A DNA stretch of 64,000 bases from Ensifer adhaerens (GCF_000697965.2 NZ_CP015881.1:868001-932000); one strand, 5' to 3'. Shown: positions 16,217 through 25,128, counted from the stretch's first letter. Notes: generated by a model not told the origin, from the letters alone. Made by a program: numbers and translations.

Positions 16217-17724
16217 CGGGTCAGCCCTCCAAGCCCGAGACCGGCCCAGATCGCATCGACCTGACCCACGACCTCCGGCGACATTTCGAGCACCCGCCCC
16301 CATTCACGGTCGGTCTCGGCGCCGATCTTGTTGGTGGCGTCGAGCCCGAGCTTGCCACCGAGGCCGGAGCGTGGCGACGCGAAGTCGAGATAGTCGATCG
16401 GCGTGCCCTCGATCACGGTCACGTCGCGGCTGGCATCGAAGCGGGTCGCAAGAGCCCACATTACGTCGGACCAGTTGCGCACGTCGATATCCGGGTCGAC
16501 GGCGATGATCAGCTTGGTGTAGCTGAACTGCGGCAAGACAGACCAAAGCCCCATCATCACGCGCTTGGCCTGACCGGGATAACGCTTGTCGATCGCGACG
16601 ACCATGGCTCTGTAGGAGCAGGCCTCCGGCGGCAACCAGAGATCGGATATCTCCGGAAACTGCTTGCGAACCAGTGGCACGAACAGCCTGTTCATCGCCT
16701 CTCCGAGCCGCGAAGGCTCGTCCGGCGGTCGGCCGGTATAGGTGGAAAGATAGAGCGGATTCCGACGCATGGTGATCGCCGACAGACGCATGACCGGGAA
16801 CGGCTCCACCGAATTGTAATAGCCGGTATGGTCGCCATAGGGGCCCTCCTCCGCGGTCTTGCTCGCCGAGACCGTACCCTCGATCACGATCTCCGCATTG
16901 GCCGGCACTGAAAGTGGCACGGTCTTCGCCTTCACGAGTTGCGTCCTGCCGCGCCGAAGCAGGCCTGAGAAATTCAGCTCGCTCAGTCCGTCCGGCAGCG
17001 GCATGACCGCAGAAAGGATCGTCGCTGGGTCGGCACCGATGACGACCGCGATCGGCATGTCCTGACCCAGGCGTTGCCAGAGACGATGGTGGCGGGCGCC
17101 GCCGCGGTGGGCGAGCCAGCGCACGATGGCGCGATCGGGCCCTAGCACCTGCATGCGATAGATCCCGACATTGACATCGAACGGATCATCCGGCGCGCGC
17201 GTGATCACCAGTGGCCAGGTAATCAGCGGCGCCGGCTCTCCCGGCCAGCACCATTGAACCGGCAGGCGCCCAAGGTCGATTTCCTGATCGCGCCAGACGA
17301 CCTCCTGACACAGCGCACGCGTTACCTTTCGTGGCCGCATATACATCGCCGATCGGAGCAGAGGCAGCCGATCCCAGGCGTCGCGCAGCGACTGCGGCGC
17401 TCTCGGATCGCGCAGCTCCGCAAGTTCACCCGCAAGCGCATCGAGCCCGCCCGGCGCCAGGCCGAAACCACGCTCGATCCGGCGTTCCGACCCGAAGAGA
17501 TTGGTCAGAAGCGGGATCGGTTGTGCGGCGCCTGTCGCATCGACCGGCCGCTCGAAGAGAAGCGCCGGCCCGTCGGCGGCAAGCACGCGGCGGTGGATTT
17601 CGGTCACCTCATGCACCAGCGAAACCGGTCGCGAAATCCGCTTCAAATCGCCTTCGCGCTCGAGCGCGTCGATAAAATCCTGAAGCGTTGCAAAGCCCTT
17701 TGACGGGCGAAAGGTCCTGTTCAT
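16213..17724 (-). CDS. ubiD: UbiD 4-hydroxy-3-polyprenylbenzoate decarboxylase
   Basis: This 503-residue enzyme is of normal UbiD length and removes the carboxyl group of the ubiquinone precursor with the prFMN cofactor made by UbiX. Family blocks include EGPYGDHTGYY in the middle and TNKIG near the C-terminus. The start at 17724 (MNRTFRPSKG) gives the family N-terminus; the upstream extension to 17772 would overlap a regulatory box. It diverges from ubiTUV. A second UbiD-family decarboxylase with another substrate cannot be ruled out, but the ubi context supports this call. Confidence 0.9.
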   Translation of the reverse strand: MNRTFRPSKGFATLQDFIDALEREGDLKRISRPVSLVHEVTEIHRRVLAADGPALLFERPVDATGAAQPIPLLTNLFGSERRIERGFGLAPGGLDALAGELAELRDPRAPQSLRDAWDRLPLLRSAMYMRPRKVTRALCQEVVWRDQEIDLGRLPVQWCWPGEPAPLITWPLVITRAPDDPFDVNVGIYRMQVLGPDRAIVRWLAHRGGARHHRLWQRLGQDMPIAVVIGADPATILSAVMPLPDGLSELNFSGLLRRGRTQLVKAKTVPLSVPANAEIVIEGTVSASKTAEEGPYGDHTGYYNSVEPFPVMRLSAITMRRNPLYLSTYTGRPPDEPSRLGEAMNRLFVPLVRKQFPEISDLWLPPEACSYRAMVVAIDKRYPGQAKRVMMGLWSVLPQFSYTKLIIAVDPDIDVRNWSDVMWALATRFDASRDVTVIEGTPIDYLDFASPRSGLGGKLGLDATNKIGAETDREWGRVLEMSPEVVGQVDAIWAGLGLGGLTR

Positions 17725-17758
17725 GGAGCCTGTTTGTGGCGGCGAATGGCCCTTGTCT

Positions 17759-17772
17759 TTGACGTGGCGCAA
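17759..17772. promoter_or_regulatory. NnrR/FNR-type box for ubiTUV
   Basis: TTGAC-GTGG-CGCAA. Toward ubiT the predicted start is near 17807, with a 33-nt leader. Toward ubiD it would fall on the ubiD start codon, so the site fits ubiT better. Confidence 0.72.
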
Positions 17773-17839
17773 ACAACGACCGGCAGCAGGCGACTAGCAT
17801 GCGCCGCATCGTTCGATTCCGACGCTCCACAGGTAGCAA

Positions 17840-18358
17840 ATGACACTTCCGCTCGCGATCACCGCCCCCCTTAGCTTCGTTCCCATCGTCGCCATCGAAA
17901 GCGTGGTGCAGCGCGTCTTTGCCCATGTGATCGCGAGCCATCCGGGCCTCTTCGACCGTCTCGCGGATCATGCAGCCAAGCGCTACGCCTTCCAGCCGTC
18001 TGACCTGCCGATCGGCTTCCTTGTCGAACCGGCCGTGCCGCGCATCTCCGTACATCGCAAGGAGCGCACGCCGGTTTCCGATGCCTGCATGGAAGGCGAG
18101 CTCGTACTGCTCTTGGCGCTGCTCGAGGGCCGCATCGACGGCGACGCCGTGTTCTTTTCGCGCGATCTTGCCGTCAGCGGCGACATGGAGGCGATGCTGG
18201 CGCTGCGCAACGCACTCGACGACTGCGAGATCGACCTTCCAAGCGATCTCGCTGACATGGCCGGACCGCTGGCCCCGCTCGTGCGCCGCGCGGGAGAAAA
18301 GATCCGCGAACGTGCGCTTGGCCGCGTTCTCAAGGAGGAGGCTCCCCAATGGAACTGA
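17840..18358 (+). CDS. ubiT: UbiT, SCP2-domain lipid-binding protein of anaerobic ubiquinone synthesis
   Basis: This 172-residue protein has a sterol-carrier (SCP2) fold and the UbiT-type VFFSRDLAVSGDMEAMLALRNA block. UbiT binds ubiquinone intermediates and is needed for O2-independent ubiquinone synthesis together with UbiU and UbiV. Its stop overlaps the ubiU start by 10 bp. Confidence 0.92.
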   Translation: MTLPLAITAPLSFVPIVAIESVVQRVFAHVIASHPGLFDRLADHAAKRYAFQPSDLPIGFLVEPAVPRISVHRKERTPVSDACMEGELVLLLALLEGRIDGDAVFFSRDLAVSGDMEAMLALRNALDDCEIDLPSDLADMAGPLAPLVRRAGEKIRERALGRVLKEEAPQWN

Positions 18359-19326
18359 TCTGCCCCGCCGGCACGCCAGCTGCCTTCCGCGAAGCCGTCG
18401 ATGCCGGTGCCGACGCGGTCTATTGCGGCTTTCGCGACGAGACGAACGCCCGCAATTTTCCGGGGTTGAACTTCTCGCGCGACGAACTCCGAACGGCAAT
18501 TGCCTATGCCAAGCAGCGCAGGGTGATGACCTTTGTTGCGATCAACACCTTCATGCGCGCCGGCCAGGAGACGCTCTGGCATCAGGCGGTGGATGACGCC
18601 GTGGCACTTGGTGCCGATGCCGTCATCCTCGCGGATTTCGGCCTGATGGCTTATACGGTGGAACGCCATCCGCAGCAGCGGCTGCACGTTTCCGTCCAGG
18701 CCTCGGCCTCGAATGCCGACGCCGTGCGCTTCCTCGTCGAGACCTTCGCGGCAAAACGCGTTGTGTTGCCGCGCACCCTGACGATCGCCGACATCGCTCG
18801 CCTTGCCAAACAGATCGATTGCGAGATCGAGGTCTTTGCCTTCGGCGGCCTCTGTGTCATGGCCGAGGGGCGCTGTTCGCTCTCTTCCTACGCCACGGGC
18901 AAGTCGCCCAACATGAACGGTGTCTGCTCGCCCGCAAGCCACGTGCGCTATCGCCAGGACGGACGCGAGCTGGTGTCCGAGCTCGGCGATTACACTATCA
19001 ACCGCTTCCCGGCGGGCGAAGCCGCTGGCTATCCGACGCTCTGCAAGGGGCGCTTCGACATTGCGGAGGACCGCGGCTACGCCTTCGAGGACCCGGTTTC
19101 ACTCGACGTCATGGACCATATCGATGCCCTGCGCAGCGCCGGCGTCAGCGCGCTGAAGATCGAGGGCCGGCAGCGCGGCAAGGCCTATGTCGCCGAGGTC
19201 GTGTCAGTGATGCGGCGGGCGCTGACCGCCAGCGCCACCGAGCGGCCCGCATTGGTGTCGCGGCTGAAGGCGCTCAGCGAAGGCCAGAAGACGACAACAG
19301 GCGCCTACGAAAAGCGCTGGAGGTAA
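18349..19326 (+). CDS. ubiU: UbiU, U32-family Fe-S hydroxylation protein
   Basis: This 325-residue protein carries the four cysteines that bind a [4Fe-4S] cluster in UbiU: C169, C176, C193 and C232, the same spacing as described for the E. coli protein. With UbiV it hydroxylates ubiquinone precursors without O2. It overlaps ubiT and lies 7 bp before ubiV. Confidence 0.95.
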   Translation: MELICPAGTPAAFREAVDAGADAVYCGFRDETNARNFPGLNFSRDELRTAIAYAKQRRVMTFVAINTFMRAGQETLWHQAVDDAVALGADAVILADFGLMAYTVERHPQQRLHVSVQASASNADAVRFLVETFAAKRVVLPRTLTIADIARLAKQIDCEIEVFAFGGLCVMAEGRCSLSSYATGKSPNMNGVCSPASHVRYRQDGRELVSELGDYTINRFPAGEAAGYPTLCKGRFDIAEDRGYAFEDPVSLDVMDHIDALRSAGVSALKIEGRQRGKAYVAEVVSVMRRALTASATERPALVSRLKALSEGQKTTTGAYEKRWR

Positions 19327-19333
19327 TCGGCCC

Positions 19334-20260
19334 ATGACCATATCGACAAGCCCATCCAAGCCCGTCCTGAGCCTCGGCCCGGTCTACTATCTCTGGGATG
19401 GCCCCAAATGGCGCGATTTCTATTTCCGCATTGCCGACGAAGCGCCGATCGCCCACGTCACGATCGGCGAGGCCGTCTGCTCGAAGCGGCTGCATTTCAT
19501 CGAGCCCCATGTCGGCGAGGTCATCGAACGGCTGGAGAATGCCGGCAAGCAGGTGAGCCTCGCCTCGCTCGCGCTGGTGACGCTGGAACGTGAAAGCCAG
19601 TTGGTGCGCGGGCTGGTGCGTGACAGCGCCCATCCGATCGAGGTCAATGACCTATCCGCGCTGCACCTGCTTGCCGGCAAGCCGCATTCTATCGGGCCGC
19701 TGGTCAACGTCTATAATGGCGCGACTGCCCGGCTCTTGGCCTCGAGGGGCGCGATGAGCATCTGTCTGCCGCCAGAACTGCCGATGACGTCGGTGCGCGG
19801 CATTATCGAGGAAAGTCCGGGGGTCGCCTTCGAGGTCTTCGCGTTCGGCCGCGTACCGCTCGCGATTTCGGCGCGTTGCGCCCATGCCCGCTCCAAGGGG
19901 CTGATCAAGGACAATTGCCAGTTCATCTGCGGCGAAGACCCTGACGGCCTGACCGTCGAGACCCTCGACAGCCAGGCTTTTCTGGCGCTGAACGGCGTAC
20001 AGACCATGTCGCACACCTGCCAGGCGCTGATCCAGGAACTGCCGGAGCTTGCCGCCGCCGGCGTTTCCCGCATTCGGCTGTCGCCGCAGGATTGCGACAT
20101 GGCGGCCGTGGCCCGCATCTTCGACGATGTCATCGCCGGGCGATGCTCACCACGTGAAGCACAGGCGGATCTTGGCGGCGTTTACCCAAACAGGCCGTTT
20201 TCGAATGGTTTCCACCACGGTCAGACAGGAGCGGCATGGATATCCGCCGAAGCAAGTTAG
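19334..20260 (+). CDS. ubiV: UbiV, U32-family Fe-S partner of UbiU
   Basis: This 308-residue protein has cysteines C49, C182, C195 and C199, matching the C-...-C-x12-C-x3-C pattern of UbiV that binds a [4Fe-4S] cluster. It forms a heterodimer with UbiU. It is the last gene of ubiTUV and is convergent with the LysR gene 68 bp away. Confidence 0.95.
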   Translation: MTISTSPSKPVLSLGPVYYLWDGPKWRDFYFRIADEAPIAHVTIGEAVCSKRLHFIEPHVGEVIERLENAGKQVSLASLALVTLERESQLVRGLVRDSAHPIEVNDLSALHLLAGKPHSIGPLVNVYNGATARLLASRGAMSICLPPELPMTSVRGIIEESPGVAFEVFAFGRVPLAISARCAHARSKGLIKDNCQFICGEDPDGLTVETLDSQAFLALNGVQTMSHTCQALIQELPELAAAGVSRIRLSPQDCDMAAVARIFDDVIAGRCSPREAQADLGGVYPNRPFSNGFHHGQTGAAWISAEAS

Positions 20261-20328
20261 CGAGGTGAGGAGGCGCATACATCGCCTCGCATTTGCGAAT
20301 TGCGTCCTTCGCAGGATCCACCTGTCGG

Positions 20329-21261
20329 TTACAGCGCTTGCGCAGGCTGATGAACCGACGCATTGGCGACAGCGAGAAAGTTTGCGCATGCCGCGTTCCG
20401 ATCATTGGTGCGCCAAAGCAAGCCAGTTTCAACTGTCGGGACGCGCCCGGAAAGCGGCAGATAGGTCACCCCGTCTCGCTGCAGCCTGGTCATGGACTGC
20501 GGAACCAGTGCGACACCCATCCCGGAGCCCACCAGTCCGATGATCGTCTGCATCTGTATAGCCTCCTGGAAGACGGAGAAGGCTGAGCGATGCTCGGCGA
20601 AGTAGCCCGAAACAAGGTCGTGAAAGATCGGCGCGGACCGCCGTGGAAAGAGGATCAGTGGCGCGGCGAAGAACGCGGCAGGTTCTAGTATCCCCTCGCA
20701 GAAGCCGTCGCGCCCTTCGTCTATCCAGGATGACGGGACCGCGGCAATCAGCGGTTCGCGAAGGATCGGGCGATAGCTCAGGGTTTGGCTCAGCGAACTG
20801 GATGGCGGAGCGATGACGATGCCGACATCGACTTCGCTCCTCAGCAGGGCATCGATCTGCACGTCGCTTGTCGCTTCGCGCAGAGAGAGCTCGACGTTTG
20901 GATAGGCAGCCCGAAAGCGACCGACGGCTGCTGGCAGCAGGCTATAGTCGACAGTACTGACGAAGGACAGGCGCAGGAGCCCCATTTCGCCGCGTGCAAG
21001 CTTTCTCGCGATATCAGGCAGCGCTGTCGCCTCTGCCAGAACGCGTCGGGCATGCACAAACCATTGCTCGCCGACGGGCGTGAGTTTCACCTCGCGTTTG
21101 GTGCGATCGAAAAGCCGCAATCCGAGTTCTCTTTCCAGCGCCTGGATCGCTTGACTGAGCGGCGGTTGCGTCATGTTGAGGCGTTCGGCGGCGCGGCCGA
21201 AATGAAGTTCCTCGGCAACCGCCACGAACTGGCGAATCTGTCTCAGGTCCATGTTGCTCAT
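20329..21261 (-). CDS. LysR-family regulator
   Basis: This 310-residue protein has an N-terminal winged HTH (residues 4-63, AERLNMTQPPLSQAIQALE) and a C-terminal LysR substrate domain. It resembles the CatR/BenM-like group, which respond to aromatic acids, but the ligand is not shown. The upstream side has only a nudK-like relic and then the cyclase gene, so its target is unclear. Confidence 0.85.
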   Translation of the reverse strand: MSNMDLRQIRQFVAVAEELHFGRAAERLNMTQPPLSQAIQALERELGLRLFDRTKREVKLTPVGEQWFVHARRVLAEATALPDIARKLARGEMGLLRLSFVSTVDYSLLPAAVGRFRAAYPNVELSLREATSDVQIDALLRSEVDVGIVIAPPSSSLSQTLSYRPILREPLIAAVPSSWIDEGRDGFCEGILEPAAFFAAPLILFPRRSAPIFHDLVSGYFAEHRSAFSVFQEAIQMQTIIGLVGSGMGVALVPQSMTRLQRDGVTYLPLSGRVPTVETGLLWRTNDRNAACANFLAVANASVHQPAQAL

Positions 21262-21386
21262 TAATATGTCCAGAGACCTAAATTGGCGTCATAAATATAT
21301 TTCACAACTCTTTTGCGCGCCAGTACGTACCAATCATCCGAGAGAATAGTGACGCCTTCCACTTGAATTCGGTGTGCAATGCTCAT
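21261..21386 (-). pseudogene. Relic of a NudK-like GDP-mannose pyrophosphatase 5' end
   Basis: The 41-codon frame starts MSIAHRIQVEGVTILSDDWY and continues VLARK. VxxxILSDxWYVLKK is the hallmark N-terminus of NudK-type Nudix hydrolases. After VLARK the match ends abruptly, and the frame stops at the LysR start codon. No Nudix box follows, so this is a truncated remnant. Confidence 0.55.
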
Positions 21387-21579
21387 GCTGCCCTCCATTG
21401 ATAATGGCTGTGATGCGGTCGGGCAATTTCGTGCATTTTCGTGCAATGTCAAGATTTTTCGTGTACGGACGTCGCCCTGCGGCAGGGATATCGGGCGGCG
21501 TTTGTTGCGGAAACGGCGAGTGCCGTGGGGTCAATCCCGCGGCACTCGGGTCAGCCGATTATGGTCTAACGGCATCCGC

Positions 21580-22566
21580 CTATCGCAACGGGAAGGCGAC
21601 CGGCCGGATCGGAGCTGCGTCGGCGCCACGGAACTTCAACGACGCGCCGACGAAGGCAAACTCGTAGACCCTGTCCTTGGACAGTTTTTCGAGATTGATG
21701 AGCTCAATGATCGGAGCGCCTTGCTGCGCGAGCAGGTAGGTGTGAACGGGAATGTAGTTGTTTTCCGTTTCGGCCGGGAAGGCTTCGAAGCTCAGGTTAT
21801 CTGCGCCCACCACCATGGCGCCGCCGTCCTCGACGAGGAACTTTGCCGCGTCGATGCTGAGGCCGGGAGGGTTGCTCATATAGGCGGACTTGTCTTCGTA
21901 GTTCTGCATGCGACCCGTGCGGATCAAGGCGACATCGCCCTCCGCCAGCGTCACGCCCTGGCTTTTCAGCGCGTCTTCGAGATCCTTGCGCGTGATCCGG
22001 TAGTTGTCGGGCAGCATCTGCATGCCTTTGGCTGCCGCGACGTCGATCATCACGCCGCGCGCGACGATCGGCGGCAGCTTTTCGGCGCCGGTGATGGTCC
22101 AACCCTGGTCCCCGAGGTGATCGGCAGCGGCATAGCCATTCCAGATCTTGCTGTTCAGGCCGAAGTGATTGAGCGCGTCGATGTGCGTGCCCATGTGCGC
22201 ATACATCGAAACCGCCGAGCCGGTGTAGCTGACATGGGCGTTCATCTCCTTGCCGACCTTCATCGGATCGGAGACCAGAGTGCCATTCGGCGTGTGCGTC
22301 ATCCACATCTGGTAGGGTGGGTCGCCGGCCGCCTCCCAGCTGGGCATGCCGATGAAATACTCGACCGCGAGGTCGTAGGACTTGCTTCCCTCGATCCGCG
22401 ACAAAATGGCGGCCCGGGATTCCGGCGTGATGAGGTTGAGGCGCCCGATCTCGTCCTTCGGCCCCCACGGGCTCTTGCCGACCTCCTGCGCGAAGGCCGC
22501 GCCGCCGACGAGGCTGACGACAAGAGAAGCGATCAAGACACGCTCCAGGACTGCGGTGTTGAACAT
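21580..22566 (-). CDS. Secreted cyclase-family (kynurenine formamidase-like) hydrolase
   Basis: This 328-residue protein starts with a signal peptide (about residues 1-26, ending AFA-Q). It has the metal-binding HMGTHIDALNH motif of the cyclase/KynB superfamily, which hydrolyse amides or lactones using Zn or Mn. The long form with a leader is less common than cytoplasmic KynB; substrate unknown. AAGGAG precedes the ATG. It diverges from the LysR gene at 22683, which may regulate it. Confidence 0.85.
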   Translation of the reverse strand: MFNTAVLERVLIASLVVSLVGGAAFAQEVGKSPWGPKDEIGRLNLITPESRAAILSRIEGSKSYDLAVEYFIGMPSWEAAGDPPYQMWMTHTPNGTLVSDPMKVGKEMNAHVSYTGSAVSMYAHMGTHIDALNHFGLNSKIWNGYAAADHLGDQGWTITGAEKLPPIVARGVMIDVAAAKGMQMLPDNYRITRKDLEDALKSQGVTLAEGDVALIRTGRMQNYEDKSAYMSNPPGLSIDAAKFLVEDGGAMVVGADNLSFEAFPAETENNYIPVHTYLLAQQGAPIIELINLEKLSKDRVYEFAFVGASLKFRGADAAPIRPVAFPLR

Positions 22567-22682
22567 GATGAACTCCTTCTTCTGGTCTTCCCGCGATATC
22601 AGGAAGCTGGGCTCACCTTATTGCTGGCGCTGCAGCGCATAATCAGCGATGAATTGAAAACATAATTTACTTTGGAGAAAAT

Positions 22683-23579
22683 ATGGATCTGCTGTCCGCC
22701 ATGCGTTCGTTCCGGCGCGTCATCGAACTTCAGAGCTTCAACAAGGCGGCGGAGGAGCTAGGACAGTCGAACGCGTCGATCAGCAAGCAGGTCCGGCAAC
22801 TGGAAGAACGGCTCGGGGCCGTGCTCATCGTGCGCACGACCCGGCGCATGAGCCTGTCGGAAAACGGACGCGCCTATTTTTCCGAATGCTGCCGGCTTCT
22901 CGACGAGCTCGATCATCTGGAGCGCACCACCTCCGGCGAGGCCGGCGAGATCAACGGCCGGCTCCGGCTCAATGCGCCCCTCTCCTTCGGATTGACCGTG
23001 CTTGCGCCGATGCTCGCGCGCTTCATGACACTTCATCCGCAATTGAAGGTCGACATGACGCTCGACGACCACGTGCTCAACGTCGTTTCGGAAGGCTTTG
23101 ACGTTTCCATCCGGGTGCGCGCGGCTCTGACGGATTCATCGCTGATCGCCCGGCGGCTCGGCGACATTGGCCAAGTCATCTGCGCCGCCCCGGCCTATCT
23201 CGCAGACAATGGCACGCCCGCGACCGTTGCCGATCTCAAGAGCCACCATTGCCTCACCTATCGCCTGGCCGACCAGCCCGGCAGCTGGAGGCTGGAAGGG
23301 CCTGACGGCGCCGTCATGATCGACCTGCCGGCACGTTTCGTCGCCGACAACAGCCTGATGCTCAGCGAAATGATTCAGGCGGGCATCGGCATTGGCGTGT
23401 TGCCCTCCTTCATCGCCACGCCGTTGCTTGCCGAGGGCAAGCTCTGCCAGGTGCTGCCTGGTCACAAGCTCGCCGAACGCGGCATCTACGCGGTCTATCC
23501 TACCAATCGGCTGTTGCTGCCGAAGGTGAAGGCCTTCACCGAGTTTCTGGCAAGCGAGATGCGACAGGCCGGGCTTTAA
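22683..23579 (+). CDS. LysR-family regulator, AaeR/DsdC-like group
   Basis: This 298-residue regulator has an N-terminal HTH (residues 1-60, with the NKAAEELGQSNASISKQVRQ helix pair) and a C-terminal effector domain. The divergent layout with the cyclase gene, 116 bp apart, is typical of a LysR regulator and its target. It could also act on the efflux genes downstream. Confidence 0.88.
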   Translation: MDLLSAMRSFRRVIELQSFNKAAEELGQSNASISKQVRQLEERLGAVLIVRTTRRMSLSENGRAYFSECCRLLDELDHLERTTSGEAGEINGRLRLNAPLSFGLTVLAPMLARFMTLHPQLKVDMTLDDHVLNVVSEGFDVSIRVRAALTDSSLIARRLGDIGQVICAAPAYLADNGTPATVADLKSHHCLTYRLADQPGSWRLEGPDGAVMIDLPARFVADNSLMLSEMIQAGIGIGVLPSFIATPLLAEGKLCQVLPGHKLAERGIYAVYPTNRLLLPKVKAFTEFLASEMRQAGL

Positions 23580-23600
23580 GGGCTTGGCGTGACAAATACC

Positions 23601-23724
23601 TCAGAACCGGGTCGTGAGGTTCACGCGGAATATGCGCCCCGGTAGCCGCATTGAGATAGCGGTCATGTTCGGCCAACTGAAGATGGCGCGGGCGCCGTCG
23701 ATCGCGAACGCCTCGTAATCATGT
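23601..23724 (-). pseudogene. C-terminal relic of a TonB-dependent receptor
   Basis: On the minus strand an open frame of 40 codons after a stop reads HDYEAFAIDGARAIFSWPN and ends in PGRIFRVNLTTRF then stop. This is the usual last beta-strand of a siderophore receptor, with terminal Phe. Nothing upstream continues the frame, so only the 3' end of the gene survives. Confidence 0.55.
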
Positions 23725-23760
23725 TACCTGGGTGACAGCTCAGATTATGGAACGGCCAAA

Positions 23761-23809
23761 CTTTCCAAATTCGTTTGACAGCAATCGGCGGCGCGAATAT
23801 TTTGGAAAG
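23761..23809 (+). promoter_or_regulatory. Promoter and operator-like inverted repeat of the efflux operon
   Basis: TTGACA (23775-23780) and TATTTT (23798-23803) are separated by 17 bp, a good sigma-70 promoter. A perfect 9-bp inverted repeat, CTTTCCAAA (23761-23769) and TTTGGAAAG (23801-23809), brackets the promoter and covers the -10. This suits binding of a repressor, which is not identified. Confidence 0.55.
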
Positions 23810-23876
23810 CATAAAGTTTCCTTATTTGGCCAACCGTTCATTTCGACGCGCGCCGCACCGGTGAAAGGAACCGGAA

Positions 23877-25079
23877 ATGAGCCAGCAGTCATTCAGCATC
23901 GAAAATGCCCAGCCTATGAAAACGATGGAGGCCGTGCCCGGCGTGGAGGCACAGCGGACGCTGCCTGTCATCCCGACTGTGATCGCCACGAACGCTATCG
24001 GAACCCGCAGGCGCTGGCTTCGCAATGTGCTTTTCGCATCCGTTGCCATCGCCGCCGTCGCCGGCGCGACCGATTTCGGTTGGGCCTACTGGACGACGGG
24101 TCGCTTCGAGGTGTCGACCGACGACGCCTATGTGAAGGCCGATAGCACGACCATTGCCCCAAAGGTCTCGGGCCATATCGCCGAGGTGCTGGTCACCGAC
24201 AACCAGCAGGTCAAGGCCGGACAGGTTCTCGCCCGCATCGACGATCGGGACTTCACAGTCAGCCTCGAACAGACCAGGGCCGGCGTCGAAGCCGCCGAGG
24301 CCAATATCGCAAACAAGCAATCGGCTCTCATCGCACAGCAATCCGTGATCGATTCGGCCAAGGCGACGGTCGAGGCCGACAAGGCCGACCAAACCTTCGC
24401 CGAGCAGGACGACAGGCGCTATTCGAAGCTCGCAAGGCAAGGCTTCGGTACCCTGCAGAACGCGCAACAGGCGGCCTCACGCATTGCCGCTGCAAGGGCC
24501 GCGGTGACGCGCGACACGGCAGCGCTCGCAAGCGCGGTCAAGCAGCTCGACGTGATCAAAGCCGAAGTCGCACAGGCAAAGGCCGCGCTCGACAGCGCGA
24601 AAGCGGCCGAGCATCAGGCCGAGCTCAACCTATCCTACACCGCGCTCGCAGCACCGATCGACGGCGTGATCGGCAACCGCACCTTGCGCGTCGGCCAATA
24701 TGTGCAGGCCGGAACGCAGCTGATGGCAGTCGTTCCCACGCACGCGGCCTACATCGTTGCCAACTACAAGGAAACACAGCTTGCCGATGTCGTTCCCGGC
24801 CAGACCGTGGCGATAGAGGTGGACACCTTCCCGGGCCAGGTCTTCGAGGGCCACGTCGACAGCATCTCGCCGGCAAGCGGCCAGGAATTTGCGCTGCTGC
24901 CGCCCGACAATGCGACGGGAAACTTCACCAAGGTGGTGCAGCGCATCCCCGTCAAGATCGTGATCAATCGCGACAGTCCGCTCGACGTGGTGCTGCGGCC
25001 CGGCATGTCCGTCTACCCGACGATCGACACCCGAACCGCAGGAACGGCGGTGGCCGCCGTGTCGGCAAGCATAAACTGA
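23877..25079 (+). CDS. EmrA/HlyD-type membrane fusion protein
   Basis: This 400-residue periplasmic adaptor has one N-terminal span (about residues 42-64), a biotinyl-lipoyl half, a long alpha-helical hairpin rich in Ala/Gln/Lys (about 130-240) and the second lipoyl half (residues 250-310). It pairs with the DHA2 transporter encoded 49 bp downstream and would link it to an outer-membrane channel not in this window. AAAGGAACCGGA precedes the ATG. Confidence 0.9.
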   Translation: MSQQSFSIENAQPMKTMEAVPGVEAQRTLPVIPTVIATNAIGTRRRWLRNVLFASVAIAAVAGATDFGWAYWTTGRFEVSTDDAYVKADSTTIAPKVSGHIAEVLVTDNQQVKAGQVLARIDDRDFTVSLEQTRAGVEAAEANIANKQSALIAQQSVIDSAKATVEADKADQTFAEQDDRRYSKLARQGFGTLQNAQQAASRIAAARAAVTRDTAALASAVKQLDVIKAEVAQAKAALDSAKAAEHQAELNLSYTALAAPIDGVIGNRTLRVGQYVQAGTQLMAVVPTHAAYIVANYKETQLADVVPGQTVAIEVDTFPGQVFEGHVDSISPASGQEFALLPPDNATGNFTKVVQRIPVKIVINRDSPLDVVLRPGMSVYPTIDTRTAGTAVAAVSASIN

Positions 25080-25128
25080 AGGACGCTCAGGCGCCGTTCC
25101 CAGCTTTAAGGGCTGGCAGGAGGATGCA

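Noticed and set aside
20270..20288. 6-bp stem hairpin after ubiV as a terminator
   Set aside because: The stem is short and no T-run follows in either direction.
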